From positions 1 through 52,481 of the forward strand of contig JAFGNN010000029.1 in assembly GCA_016926955.1 (NCBI GenBank): DNA of 52,481 nt. The letters run 5' to 3'. Positions 35,764-44,562 of the stretch are shown in pieces; within the stretch, counting starts at the first letter, position 1; every line of letters starts with the position of its first letter. A program made the position numbers and the translations under genes. The notes under the pieces are model-generated. The model did not search any database. It saw only the letters and a list, made by a program, of their open reading frames with translations, and was not told the DNA's origin. The stretch is from Spirochaetales bacterium (lineage in GTDB: Bacteria > Spirochaetota > Spirochaetia > Treponematales > UBA12059).

Positions 35764-36621
35764 CTACCGCAACGACGCGGCCCTGAAGCGGCGGCCGGGG
35801 TGCTCGAGCGCTTCCTTCGCCTGCACCAGGCGCAGCTCGCGCGTGCCGTCGCGCTTTGTCCGCTCCAGCACCGAGAAGACCGAATCCGTCATCAACTCGA
35901 GCGCCTCGACCGGATCGCGCGAGCGGAGCCAGTGCGCCAGGAAAAGTGCGGAAACAAGGTCGCCCGTCCCGTTCGGCGGTGTCGGGAAACCGAGTTCCGG
36001 CGTCTCGATCCGCCACGCGCCCGCTCCGGTCGACAGCAGCATGGAGATGGACCCCGGTGTCCGGGCTTCCGGCAGGTAGCTCGTCATGAGCACGATGCCG
36101 GGCCCGGCGCGCCGTATGGTCTCGCAGGCAGCGAGCGCGCCTCCGTCGTCGCGGATGGCGAGCCCCGAAAGCGCTTCCGCCTCGAACTGGTTGGGCGTCA
36201 CGATGTCCGCGGCCGGCAGGAAGCGGGCGCGGATCAGCTCCGGGATGCCTGCGCGCACGTAGAAGCCCGGTCCCGCATCGCCCATGACCGGGTCGCAGCA
36301 CCACACCGCCCGGGGGTTCGCGGCCTTCACCGCGGCGACCGCGCGAAGCACCGAATCGCCCAGGGCGGGGAAGCCCAGGTAGCCCGTCAGCACCGCCTCG
36401 CAGGAAGCGAGCACGCCGCGCTCGGCTATGCCCTCCACCACCGCGTCCACGTGCTCGGCCCCGAACGCCTCGCCCTTCCAGGAACCGTAGCCGGTGTGGT
36501 TCGAGTACTGGACGGTGTTCACCATCCAGACGTCGTGGCCGAGCAGCTCGAGGGGAAAGGCCGCTGAGCGGTTTCCGACATAGCCGTATGCGACGTGCGA
36601 CTGGATCGAGAGGATGCCCAC
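35764..36621 (-). CDS. pdxY: pyridoxal/pyridoxine kinase
   Basis: 285 residues of the ribokinase-like superfamily. GILSIQSHVAYGYVGNRSA at the N-terminus and NTVQYSNHTGYGSWKGE are diagnostic for PdxY/PdxK; CDPVMGDAG and the catalytic PPNGTGDLVSALF complete the active site. It phosphorylates pyridoxal for PLP salvage in the cytoplasm. The start is GTG at 36621, two bases after the hemW-like stop, and it is the last gene of the lepB-hemW-pdxY operon. Confidence 0.94.
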   Translation of the reverse strand: MGILSIQSHVAYGYVGNRSAAFPLELLGHDVWMVNTVQYSNHTGYGSWKGEAFGAEHVDAVVEGIAERGVLASCEAVLTGYLGFPALGDSVLRAVAAVKAANPRAVWCCDPVMGDAGPGFYVRAGIPELIRARFLPAADIVTPNQFEAEALSGLAIRDDGGALAACETIRRAGPGIVLMTSYLPEARTPGSISMLLSTGAGAWRIETPELGFPTPPNGTGDLVSALFLAHWLRSRDPVEALELMTDSVFSVLERTKRDGTRELRLVQAKEALEHPGRRFRAASLR

Positions 36622-36623
36622 CG

Positions 36624-37856
36624 CTAGGCCCCGTTGCCCGAGGTCACGGCCTCGACCGGGAAGCGGCGCCCGATTAGCTCGCCGAGCGCGACAAGCACGG
36701 GGTTGAGGATGTCCATGCCCCGGGCAGTCGGCGCTATGGCCCCTTCGGCGAAGGCGAGGGCATCGGGCCTCGAGGCGGCGAAGTCGAGGGCGAGCCGCGC
36801 GGCCTCCGCGCCGAAACGCGCCTCGAGCTCGCGCAGGTCGACGCCCCGGGCGGTCCGCCAACCGAGCATGAGCGCCTCGAAGAAGGCCTCGCGCGGCGCG
36901 ACGAGCTCGATCTCCTCGCCGGCGGCCGGATCGGCGAGAAAGCGCTCGACGGAGACGCTCGCGGCGCGACGGCGGACCCCGCCGTCGGCGAGCCGCTTCT
37001 GGCCCGCGGCCGAGGGGCCTGCGCCGATCCACTCGCCCGCCGCCCAGTAATTCAGGTTGTGCAGGCACTCCGAGCCGCGCGCGGCCCAGTTGGACACCTC
37101 GTAGCGGAAAAGAGCGGCGCCGGCCAGGACGGACTCGACCGCGGTGTGGGTCTCCGCGCGTAGCCCCTCGTCGGGCAGGCGGACCGTCCCCGCTCCGACC
37201 GCGCGCGCGAGCGGCGTCGTCTCTTCCAGCGTGAGCTCGTAAAGCGAGACATGCTTCGCCCCGGCGGCGAGCGCTTCTTTCGCCGAGAGCGCCAGTCCCT
37301 CTGGCGTCCCGCCGGGGAGGCTTTCCATAAGGTCGACCGAGAGCGCGCCCTTCCAGCGGGCGGCGATAAGGTCGAGCGCCCCGCGGGCATCGGCGGCGCT
37401 CGCCCTCCGGCCGACAGCGGACAGCGCCGCGTCCTCCAGGGACTGCACGCCGAGCGAGACTCTGGTCGCGCCAGAATCTTCCATCGCCGAAAGACGTCCC
37501 GCGTCAAGGCTCTCCGGGTTGGCCTCCACCGTGAATTCCTCCGCTCCTGGCGCCAGGGCGCGCAGGCCGCCCAGGAGTCGCCCGAGCTGGGCCGGCGCGA
37601 GCAGTGTGGGAGTCCCGCCTCCCACGTAGACCGTGGCGAAGGGCCCGATTCCCTCCTCGCGCGCCAGGTCGCGGGCGCGTCCGAGGACTGCGTCGACGAA
37701 GCGCTCGTGGCGGCCCCCGGCGCCGGCGTCGATGCTCCCCGACGGGACGCTCGCGAAGTCGCAATAGGCGCACTTGGAGGCGCAGAAGGGCACGTGGACG
37801 TAGAGGCCGGCGCCGACAGGACGCCGTCCCGCGCGGACAGCGCCCGTCGCGGGCAT
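36624..37856 (-). CDS. hemW: HemW-like radical SAM protein (coproporphyrinogen III oxidase family)
   Basis: 410 residues. GLYVHVPFCASKCAYCDFAS carries the CxxxCxxC cluster motif and the extra Cys typical of HemN/HemW; TVYVGGGTPTLL, FTVEANPESL and RVSLGVQSLED follow. HemW is now seen as a heme chaperone rather than an oxidase; the two are hard to separate by eye. The ATG overlaps the lepB stop by one base (TGATG). Confidence 0.9.
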   Translation of the reverse strand: MPATGAVRAGRRPVGAGLYVHVPFCASKCAYCDFASVPSGSIDAGAGGRHERFVDAVLGRARDLAREEGIGPFATVYVGGGTPTLLAPAQLGRLLGGLRALAPGAEEFTVEANPESLDAGRLSAMEDSGATRVSLGVQSLEDAALSAVGRRASAADARGALDLIAARWKGALSVDLMESLPGGTPEGLALSAKEALAAGAKHVSLYELTLEETTPLARAVGAGTVRLPDEGLRAETHTAVESVLAGAALFRYEVSNWAARGSECLHNLNYWAAGEWIGAGPSAAGQKRLADGGVRRRAASVSVERFLADPAAGEEIELVAPREAFFEALMLGWRTARGVDLRELEARFGAEAARLALDFAASRPDALAFAEGAIAPTARGMDILNPVLVALGELIGRRFPVEAVTSGNGA

Positions 37857-38587
37857 CAGGGCCTCCCGAATCGGTCGAAGGGCCAGTAGCGGAACGCCAC
37901 GCGGCCGAGCAAACGTTCGCGTCCCACCGGCCCCCAGACGCGCGAATCCGCGCTCGCGGCGCGGTCGTCGCCGACCAGGAAGTATTCGTCCGGCCCCAGC
38001 GCGATCTCCTGATAGGTGGACGAAAGGGGCAGCTCGTCGGCCCAGAGCTCGGGAGCGGCTGTGGCGCCGAGCTCGTAGATCCGGCCGGAGACTTCGAACT
38101 CCGTCAGGTAGTGGGCCGCGCCCGGCACCTTGACGTAGAACACCCCGTCCTTGGCGAAGAGCCGGTCGCCCGGCAGCCCGACAACCCGTTTGAGCGCCCG
38201 GTCGGCGACTCCGGCCGAGCGGCCGCCCAGGCTGACGCGCTGGAAGGTGACCAGGCGGAGCAAGGAGTCGATGACGGACAGGGCCGCTCCGGGGCGTTCG
38301 CTCCACGGAGCTTCGACGAGGGCGATGTCGCCACGTTCGGGCTCGCGGGCTCCGGGCAAGCGTATGCCGAAGGGTTCGATCCTGCCACCGTAGGCCAGCG
38401 AGGAGACGAGGACGAGGTCTCCGGGCTCGAGGCCGGGCGACATCGACCTCGAAGCGACGCCGTAGGGCGCCACCAGCAAGGCGGACACCAGCTCGTACGC
38501 GAGGAGGAGGATGAAGGTCAGGCCGATCGCGTTGATGACCCGGCGCCGCCGTTCGCGTTGCTCGGAGTAGGAACTGCGACGTCTCAT
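37856..38587 (-). CDS. lepB: signal peptidase I
   Basis: 243 residues with one N-terminal membrane segment (about 17-40). The catalytic Ser lies in ASRSMSPGLEPGD and the Lys in RALKRVVGLPGD; GDDRAASADSRVWGPV is the family's third box (usual GDNRxxSxDSR). It cleaves Sec signal peptides at the outer face of the membrane, which several secreted proteins of this window need. It heads the lepB-hemW-pdxY operon. Confidence 0.94.
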   Translation of the reverse strand: MRRRSSYSEQRERRRRVINAIGLTFILLLAYELVSALLVAPYGVASRSMSPGLEPGDLVLVSSLAYGGRIEPFGIRLPGAREPERGDIALVEAPWSERPGAALSVIDSLLRLVTFQRVSLGGRSAGVADRALKRVVGLPGDRLFAKDGVFYVKVPGAAHYLTEFEVSGRIYELGATAAPELWADELPLSSTYQEIALGPDEYFLVGDDRAASADSRVWGPVGRERLLGRVAFRYWPFDRFGRP

Positions 38588-38617
38588 GTAGCCGCCCCGG
38601 GGTGTGTCACGGCGCGG

Positions 38618-38646
38618 AGGGTAGCATCTTTCCCTCGCGTTGACAA
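38618..38646 (-). promoter_or_regulatory. putative lepB operon promoter overlapping the smpB promoter
   Basis: TTGTCA (38641-38646), a 17-base spacer and TACCCT (38618-38623) on the minus strand. The -35 box shares five base pairs with the smpB -35 box. Confidence 0.5.
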
Positions 38647-38669
38647 GCGAGAGCGTCCTTTCCTATAGT
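38640..38669 (+). promoter_or_regulatory. smpB-rsmD promoter
   Basis: TTGACA (38640-38645), an 18-base spacer and TATAGT (38664-38669). The expected leader is about 80 bases. Confidence 0.65.
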
Positions 38670-38754
38670 CGTCCATCAGGCCGGCGAGGCCCGGGACGCG
38701 CATCGCGCCGGCCATTCGCGGGACGATCCACCGGACACAGCAGGAGCCGAGAGC

Positions 38755-39219
38755 ATGCGCGAGGAAGGCGTCAAGACTATCGCGGTCAACCGCAGGGCGC
38801 GCTTCGACTACGAGGTCGAGGAGACCTTCGAGTGCGGCATCGAGCTCCAGGGCTCCGAGGTCAAGAGCTTCCGGCTCGGCAAGGTCTCCTTTCCCGACGG
38901 CTTCGCCACGATCGAGGGCGGCCAGGTCTGGCTGCGCCAGGTGCACGTCGCCGAGTACGCCTGGTCGAGCGTCTTCAACCACGATCCCGACCGGGTCAGG
39001 CGCCTCCTGCTCCACAAGGACGAGATCAAGCGCCTCCGGCGCAAGGTCGACGAACGCGGCTACACTTTGATACCGCTCTCCTTCTACTTCAAGAAAGGCC
39101 GCGTCAAGGTCGAGCTCGGCCTCTGCAAGGGCAAGAAGCAGGCGGACAAACGCGCGTCCATCAAGGAGCGGGACATGGACATGGACATGCGACGCGAGAT
39201 CCGCGAGCGGAACCGCTAG
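38755..39219 (+). CDS. smpB: SsrA-binding protein SmpB
   Basis: 154 residues. It carries tmRNA to stalled ribosomes for trans-translation. Family features: NRRARFDYEVEETFECGIEL, GSEVKSFRLGKVSF, the RRLLLHKDEIKRL helix, YTLIPLSFYFKKGRVKVELG and a basic C-terminal tail that enters the mRNA channel. rsmD starts directly at the base after its stop. The tmRNA gene itself is not in this window as far as I can see. Confidence 0.96.
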   Translation: MREEGVKTIAVNRRARFDYEVEETFECGIELQGSEVKSFRLGKVSFPDGFATIEGGQVWLRQVHVAEYAWSSVFNHDPDRVRRLLLHKDEIKRLRRKVDERGYTLIPLSFYFKKGRVKVELGLCKGKKQADKRASIKERDMDMDMRREIRERNR

Positions 39220-39777
39220 ATGCGCGTCACCGGCGGCTCGCTCTCGGGCAGGACACTGAAGGTCCCCAAGGGTCCCCTCGACATCCGTCCGGCCATGGAC
39301 CGAATGCGCGAAAGCGTGTTCGGCGTGCTCGGCGACCTTTCCGGCATGAGCTTCCTCGACCTCTTCGCCGGTTCCGGCATACTCGGAGTCGAGGCCGCCT
39401 CGCGGGGAGCAACGCGCGTCGTGTGCGTCGAGAAGGACCGCGCCAAGTTTCCCGTCCTGCTCGAAAACGCCGCGCTCGGCGGAGGCGTCGTCGAGTGCCA
39501 TTGCGTGCCGGCGGAACGCTTCATCCTGCGCGCCCGCGAGCGCTTCGACCTCGTGTTCCTCGATCCGCCCTTCCCCTACGCCTGGAAGCGAGACCTGCTC
39601 GAATCGGTCGGAAAGTCCGCGCTCGCCAAAGACGGCGGTCTCGTGCTGATGCACTTCCCCGAGGAGGACGGCTTGCCCGACGAGATGGGTCCGCTGGCGC
39701 GGGTCGACGAACGCCGCTACGGACGCTCCGTGGTCAGGTTCTGGCGAATGACGGACCCAGGACAGGAGCGGTCCTAG
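39220..39777 (+). CDS. rsmD: 16S rRNA (guanine966-N2)-methyltransferase RsmD
   Basis: 185 residues. MRVTGGSLSGRTLKVP and IRPAMDRMRESVFGVL are typical of the family; SAM-binding motif I is FLDLFAGSGILGVEA and the catalytic motif IV is LVFLDPPFPYA (DPPF). It methylates G966 of 16S rRNA. It starts on the base after the smpB stop, so translation is coupled. Confidence 0.94.
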   Translation: MRVTGGSLSGRTLKVPKGPLDIRPAMDRMRESVFGVLGDLSGMSFLDLFAGSGILGVEAASRGATRVVCVEKDRAKFPVLLENAALGGGVVECHCVPAERFILRARERFDLVFLDPPFPYAWKRDLLESVGKSALAKDGGLVLMHFPEEDGLPDEMGPLARVDERRYGRSVVRFWRMTDPGQERS

Positions 39778-39965
39778 CGGTCCACCTTCGCGAGCCAGGC
39801 GCGGAGCCGGGATTCGGCGCCTTCGGTGTCGGGTTCGGGCGCGCGGATACTTTCCGTTCCGCACCCGTCGAAGCATGTGGCATCGGAGCCGGCGCGGCAA
39901 GCGAAGGGAGCCTCCGTCTCGGGCGAAGCCACGACCATCATCCGCACTTCGCGTCGCCCTTCCAT
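39774..39965 (-). CDS. possible small protein antisense to the rsmD 3' flank
   Basis: 63 residues starting MEGRREVRMMVV, with three Cys (FACRAGSDATCFDGCG). It is listed because GGGAGG lies seven bases before the ATG, a good ribosome site; the last codons overlap the rsmD stop by four bases. No promoter is visible and no family is recognised. A plus-strand terminator at 40024-40041 suggests that the region may simply be the rsmD 3' untranslated part. Confidence 0.35.
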   Translation of the reverse strand: MEGRREVRMMVVASPETEAPFACRAGSDATCFDGCGTESIRAPEPDTEGAESRLRAWLAKVDR

Positions 39966-40023
39966 ATCGGTGCCTCCCTTCGCCACGCCGTCGCGGCAAC
40001 GACGTGCCGCTCTTGAAGCTAGC

Positions 40024-40041
40024 GCGCCTTTCGGCGCTTTT
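40024..40041 (+). terminator. putative terminator of the smpB-rsmD transcript
   Basis: Short stem GCGCC/GGCGC with loop TTTC followed by TTTT. It is about 250 bases past the rsmD stop and before the next promoter. Confidence 0.5.
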
Positions 40042-40085
40042 CAGCCTCATCGGGCGCGCGGACCCGTAACTTTCGATCATAGATA

Positions 40086-40114
40086 TTGATTATTTTAGAG
40101 AACGATCCTATAGT
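40086..40114 (+). promoter_or_regulatory. promoter of the TPR-rlmN operon
   Basis: TTGATT (40086-40091), a 17-base spacer and TATAGT (40109-40114) in an A+T-rich patch; expected start about 40121, 22 bases before the first ATG. Confidence 0.6.
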
Positions 40115-40142
40115 TTTTCCAAGGTTTACGGAACCATTACGT

Positions 40143-40484
40143 ATGGATGCAAACATCTTCGACAAGTTCCCCGCGGGCGGCCTCATAAAGACCGGCGACG
40201 AGCCGGTAACCGACATGCCCTCGGAGCGGAAAGCCCTCCTCAACCGAACCGGCAACCAGCTCTTCAACGGCGGTCAGCTCGAGGAGGCGCGGAGGATATT
40301 CCAGACCACCGGCTATTCCGACGGCCTCGTCCGGGTGGGAGACCGCTACCTCGCCGACGGCAGGAGCGTCGACGCGCTCAAGATGTACAAGCTGGCCCAT
40401 GAACATTCGAAAAGCGATGAGCTCATCCGGCGGATGGCTCTGACGATACAAAAAATCCTGCAGGAAGAAGAGGAAACGGCATGA
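40143..40484 (+). CDS. small helical-repeat protein preceding the TPR gene
   Basis: 113 residues, starting MDANIFDKFPAGGLIKTG. From about residue 30 it is helical, with TPR-like pairs (NQLFNGGQLEEARRIFQTT, GDRYLADGRSVDALKMYKLA). No catalytic motif is seen. The ATG at 40143 has no clear ribosome site, and an in-frame TTG at 40086 is rejected because it lies in the promoter. The stop overlaps the start of the next TPR gene (ATGA), so the two proteins probably form a pair. Confidence 0.75.
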   Translation: MDANIFDKFPAGGLIKTGDEPVTDMPSERKALLNRTGNQLFNGGQLEEARRIFQTTGYSDGLVRVGDRYLADGRSVDALKMYKLAHEHSKSDELIRRMALTIQKILQEEEETA

Positions 40485-41626
40485 GCGACCACAACCACGG
40501 TCCTGAACACGATCCGATCCCGCCCCGCGACGGCGACGAGGGCCAGGCTCCCGAGCTGGTCGAGATCTCGGAACTCTCCAAGAAAGGCTACCAGTACCTC
40601 AAGGAGAACCGGGTCAGGGACGCGGAGACCGCCTTCTCGAAGATCCTCGAGACGGATCCGGAGAACAACTACGCCCTGGTCGGCCTCGGCGACGCCGCCC
40701 GCAAGCGCGGCGCGCACCGCGACGCCATCGACTACTACAAGAAGTGCCTGGTCTACCATCCAGGCAACAACTACGCGCTCTTCGGGCTGGCCGACTGCTT
40801 CAAGGCGCTCAACCAGTACCAGAAGGCCATCGAGATCTGGGAGCAGTACCTGCTCCACGACAACCGGAACATCACGGTGCTGACGCGCGTGGCCGACGCC
40901 TACCGCAAGGTGCGCGACTTCCGCAAGTCCAAGGCCATCTACCTGCGCGTCCTCGAGATGGAGGAGAGCAATCCCTACGCCCTCATAGGCCTCGGACACC
41001 TCCACTACGATTTCAAGGAATACCGCGAGGCGCTCGGATTCTGGCAGCGCATGGTGGACATGCAGGGCGAGGGTGTCGACATCCGCGTCCTTACCTCGAT
41101 AGGCAACTGCCATCGCAAGCTCAAGCAGTTCGAGCAGGGCGTCGAGTACTTCGAGAAGGCCCTCAAGAAGGAAAGCGACAACTTCTACGCCCTTTTCGGC
41201 CTCGCCGACTGCTACCGCGGCATCGGCCAGTCGGGCCGTTCGCTCGACTACTGGAACGGCATCCTGGCCCAGGATCCCAAGAACAAGGTCATCCTGACGC
41301 GCGCCGGTGACGCATACCGCGCCATGGACGATTTCGCGACGGCCACCGACTACTACGAGCGCGCCCTCAACATCGAATTCGACGTCTACGCGGTACTCGG
41401 GCTGGCCGTTATCGCGCGGATGCAGGGGCGCGTCGGGGAGGCCATCGAGAGCCTCCGGCGCCTCATCCAGAACGACCCGAAAAACTATCGGCTTTCGCTC
41501 GAGCTCGCCCACTGCTACCTGGCCCAGAACGAGCGGCAGAAGGCTATCGACACCCTCCAGGACTTCCAGCGGCTCGGCATACGGAACTCGTACGTCCAGG
41601 AGCTGCTCACGAAGATCCAGCGCTAG
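40481..41626 (+). CDS. TPR-repeat protein
   Basis: 381 residues; after a charged N-terminus (about 1-25) there are about nine or ten TPR units (for example ALVGLGDAARKRGAHRDAID, ALFGLADCFKALNQYQKAIE, ALIGLGHLHYDFKEYREALG). No signal peptide is present, so it is cytoplasmic and scaffolding. Similar TPR proteins are common in spirochetes. It lies six bases before rlmN and overlaps the upstream small gene by four bases. Partner proteins are unknown. Confidence 0.88.
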   Translation: MSDHNHGPEHDPIPPRDGDEGQAPELVEISELSKKGYQYLKENRVRDAETAFSKILETDPENNYALVGLGDAARKRGAHRDAIDYYKKCLVYHPGNNYALFGLADCFKALNQYQKAIEIWEQYLLHDNRNITVLTRVADAYRKVRDFRKSKAIYLRVLEMEESNPYALIGLGHLHYDFKEYREALGFWQRMVDMQGEGVDIRVLTSIGNCHRKLKQFEQGVEYFEKALKKESDNFYALFGLADCYRGIGQSGRSLDYWNGILAQDPKNKVILTRAGDAYRAMDDFATATDYYERALNIEFDVYAVLGLAVIARMQGRVGEAIESLRRLIQNDPKNYRLSLELAHCYLAQNERQKAIDTLQDFQRLGIRNSYVQELLTKIQR

Positions 41627-41632
41627 CCTCCC

Positions 41633-42703
41633 GTGCGCGTACCGCTCACGGGCATGGAGGGCGCGGAGCTCGCCGAAGCCGCGGGCTTCGACAAGGGTTT
41701 CCGCGCCCTCCAGGTATTCCGGTGGATAGCCCGCGGCGCTTCGGCCTTCGCCGACATGAGCGACTTGCCGCTCGCCGAGCGCGACCGCCTCGAGCGGGAC
41801 TTCGGGCCGCTTTACGGAACGCGCGTCGACGCCTCGCTCGAGGACGACGACGGCACGGTCAAGCTCCGCGTGCGGCTCGAGGACGGCGCGGCAGTCGAGT
41901 GCGTGCTGCTGACCGACATCGAAGGCCGCATGACCGCCTGCATCTCGACCCAGGTCGGCTGTCCCATGGCCTGCGCCTTCTGCAAGACCGGCACGCTCGG
42001 CTTCCTCCGCAACCTCGATCCCCACGAAATCGTCGAGCAGTACCTCCACCTGGCCAAGCGCTACGGCCGACCCTCCAACCTCGTGTTCATGGGCATGGGC
42101 GAACCCCTGCTCAACCTCGAGGCGGTCCGCAAGTCCATCGCGGTGCTCTCGAGCCCCGACGGCTTCGACCTCTCCTACCGGAAGATCACCATTTCGACCT
42201 GCGGCATCGTGCCGGGTATCCGCGACCTGGCCGCGAACGGCCCCCACGTACGGCTCGCGATCTCGCTGACCGCCGCCGACGATGCCCTGAGGTCCGAGCT
42301 CATGCCGGTTAACAGGCGCTGGCCTCTCGCCGAACTCCGGGCCGCCCTGCTCGAATACCAGAAAGCGACCGGCGACCGGATCACGCTCGAAGCGGCCCTC
42401 ATGGGCGACCGCAATTGCGGCCCCGGCGAGGCGGAAAAGCTCGCCCGCTTCATCGGCCGCATGAAGGCCCAGGTGAACCTGATCCCGTGGAACCCGGTGG
42501 AGGGTCTCCCGTTCAGGGAACCCTCGCGTTCCCAGGTCGAGGCGATGGAGAGGCGGCTCGAGGAGCTCGGCGTCGTCGTGAACCGGCGCATGAAGCGCGG
42601 CCGCGGCGTCTCCGGCGCCTGCGGCCAGCTCGGCGACACCGGCGAAGTGGCCCCCAAGCGCTGCGCCGCCGACACCGACCGTTCCGAGGACTCAGCGCCT
42701 TAA
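41633..42703 (+). CDS. rlmN: 23S rRNA/tRNA (adenine-C2)-methyltransferase RlmN
   Basis: 356 residues. Radical SAM motif CPMACAFCKTG (CxxxCxxC) follows STQVG; FMGMGEPLLNLE and ITISTCGIVPGI are further family marks, and the methyl-carrying Cys lies in SGACGQL near the C-terminus. It methylates A2503 of 23S rRNA and some tRNAs. The start is a GTG at 41633, six bases after the TPR stop. Confidence 0.96.
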   Translation: MRVPLTGMEGAELAEAAGFDKGFRALQVFRWIARGASAFADMSDLPLAERDRLERDFGPLYGTRVDASLEDDDGTVKLRVRLEDGAAVECVLLTDIEGRMTACISTQVGCPMACAFCKTGTLGFLRNLDPHEIVEQYLHLAKRYGRPSNLVFMGMGEPLLNLEAVRKSIAVLSSPDGFDLSYRKITISTCGIVPGIRDLAANGPHVRLAISLTAADDALRSELMPVNRRWPLAELRAALLEYQKATGDRITLEAALMGDRNCGPGEAEKLARFIGRMKAQVNLIPWNPVEGLPFREPSRSQVEAMERRLEELGVVVNRRMKRGRGVSGACGQLGDTGEVAPKRCAADTDRSEDSAP

Positions 42704-42716
42704 GAGGAGCAAATCG

Positions 42717-42825
42717 GACGCCGAGGCGCGGAGACGCCGAGAGGATCCTGGGGGATGAGAGCGGAATGCGCCCCGGGACCGGTCGCGCTTCTTCTCGGCT
42801 CCATCCGTCTCGGCGTCTCGGCGTT
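42717..42825. repeat. inverted repeat built from a repeated 9-mer
   Basis: GACGCCGAG occurs at 42717-42725 and 42733-42741; the reverse form CTCGGCGT(C/T) occurs at 42809-42817 and 42817-42825. The two halves can pair around about 70 bases. It lies between rlmN and the FTCD gene, which converge, and could act as a terminator or be a dispersed repeat. Confidence 0.6.
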
Positions 42826-42839
42826 TCTTCGCACTGGGG

Positions 42840-44519
42840 TCAGCGGCCTATGTGCGCTCCGACCAGGACGAGGACTTCCTTGCAGGCCGAGTCGGCTTTC
42901 CGGACCAGCTCCTCGGCCTTGGCGCGCCGCTCGGCCTTGAAGGCCCCGTCGGCGATGGAACCCAGGTTGGTGATGACGTTGAGGGCCGCGCCCTCGCAGC
43001 CCGCGCGCGCGAGCAGGGCGCCGACGCCCGCGTCGCTGGCGGAGGCCCTGTTGCCGAGCCGCGCCGCGTCCGCGCAGAAGCCGATGGCTTCGAGGCAGGC
43101 TTCGGCCGTGGCGAGCGGCACGTCGGCTGCGGCCTTGTTGGCCTCCTCGACGGCCTCGTTTCGGACCGCCTGCTGTTCGGCCGTAGCCTTCGGCAGCTTC
43201 ATGGCGGCCATGACGGCGTCGAAGGCGCGCGTGTCTTCGTCGACCGCTCGCATGAGCGCGTCCTTGAGGGTCTGCGCCTTCACGGCCATGGCGGAGAGTT
43301 CGTTCCACCCGCCTTCGTATCCCTTCTTGCCCACCGTCAGGTTCGCCACCATGGCCGCAAGCGCGGCCGCCAGCGAGCCGGCGAGCGCCGACACCGAGCC
43401 GCCGCCGGGAGCGGGCGAGTCGGCGGACACTTCGTCGCAGAAGTCCTTGACCGTCATGGCGGCGAGGGGGGCGGCCTCGGCTACCGCGTACTCGACCACC
43501 TTCTTCGCGCTCTCGAAGGGCGCCACGTCGTCGAGGCCGAGCGAACGGACCGCCGTCTCCACGAGGAGCGCCTCGGGCGCGCCCTCGCTCTTGCCCATGC
43601 GCGAGAGGTAATGCCGGCCGGCCTCGACCAGCGGTCCGAGCGGCACGAGGCCCACGATCTCGGAACCGGTCACGACGAGGCCGAGCTTCGCCGCTTCTTC
43701 CTTGACGGTCTCGTAGACCGAGAAAAGGCTTGTGGCGCGCCAATCCGTCAGATTGATGGAGACCTGGGCGCGCTTGTAGCCGTCGATGTACCAGCCGATG
43801 GCGCGCACGTTGTTGAGCCGCCCCGGCACCTTCACGGTGTTGCCCGCGGCGTCCTTGACGATGTTGCCGTCCGCGTCGCGCGCCGCGCGGCCGCCTTCGC
43901 GGATGCTCAGCGCGATCTCGTTGGCCAGCTTCCGGTCGCGAGTGTTGAGGTCGACGTTGTAGGCCACGAGGAACTCGCGCGCGCCGACCACGCAGGCGCC
44001 CGAGCGCGCCATGAAGGCCGCGGGGCCGAAATCGGGTGCCCACTCGGGCTTGGCCAGCTTGGCCTCGAGTGCCTCGTACTCGCCGGAGCGGATATCCGCG
44101 AGGCTTCTCCGCTCGGGCCGCGAAGCTGCGGCCTCGTAGAGGTAGACGGGCACGCCGAGCTCGCGCCCGATCCGTTCGCCGAGCGTCCGGGCCAGTTCCG
44201 CGCATTCCTCCATGGAGACGCCGGAGACCGGCACGAAGGGGCACACGTCCATGGCGCCCATGCGGGGATGCGCGCCCGAATGCTTAGACATGTCGATAAG
44301 CCCGAAGCCCTCGCGGGCCGCGCGGAAAGCGGCCTCGAGGACCGCCTCGGGCGGGCCGGCGAAGGTGAAGACGGTTCGGTTGGTGTCCGCGCCCGGATCG
44401 ACGTCGAGCACCGCGACGCCCTGCACCGAGGCCGCGGCCTTGGCGATCGAATCGATGACGGCCCGGTCCCGGCCCTCGGAAAAGTTCGGGACGCATTCGA
44501 CGATCCTGCGCGCGTTCAT
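42840..44519 (-). CDS. bifunctional glutamate formimidoyltransferase / formiminotetrahydrofolate cyclodeaminase
   Basis: 559 residues. The N-terminal part (about 1-325) is the formiminotransferase: RRIVECVPNFSEGRD, DMSKHSGAHPRMGAMDVCPF (with the catalytic His) and VYLYEAAA. The C-terminal part (about 350-559) is the cyclodeaminase: DEVSADSPAPGGGSVSALAG and LTVGKKGYEGGW. Together they take the formimino group from histidine breakdown and make 5,10-methenyl-THF. In many bacteria the two are separate; the fusion is the animal-like FTCD layout. The ATG at 44519 has AAGGAG upstream. No other hut genes are adjacent. Confidence 0.93.
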   Translation of the reverse strand: MNARRIVECVPNFSEGRDRAVIDSIAKAAASVQGVAVLDVDPGADTNRTVFTFAGPPEAVLEAAFRAAREGFGLIDMSKHSGAHPRMGAMDVCPFVPVSGVSMEECAELARTLGERIGRELGVPVYLYEAAASRPERRSLADIRSGEYEALEAKLAKPEWAPDFGPAAFMARSGACVVGAREFLVAYNVDLNTRDRKLANEIALSIREGGRAARDADGNIVKDAAGNTVKVPGRLNNVRAIGWYIDGYKRAQVSINLTDWRATSLFSVYETVKEEAAKLGLVVTGSEIVGLVPLGPLVEAGRHYLSRMGKSEGAPEALLVETAVRSLGLDDVAPFESAKKVVEYAVAEAAPLAAMTVKDFCDEVSADSPAPGGGSVSALAGSLAAALAAMVANLTVGKKGYEGGWNELSAMAVKAQTLKDALMRAVDEDTRAFDAVMAAMKLPKATAEQQAVRNEAVEEANKAAADVPLATAEACLEAIGFCADAARLGNRASASDAGVGALLARAGCEGAALNVITNLGSIADGAFKAERRAKAEELVRKADSACKEVLVLVGAHIGR

Positions 44520-44562
44520 GGGGAGCTCCTTGCGGCTTGCGGGGAAGTGGGGAAGCGCGACG

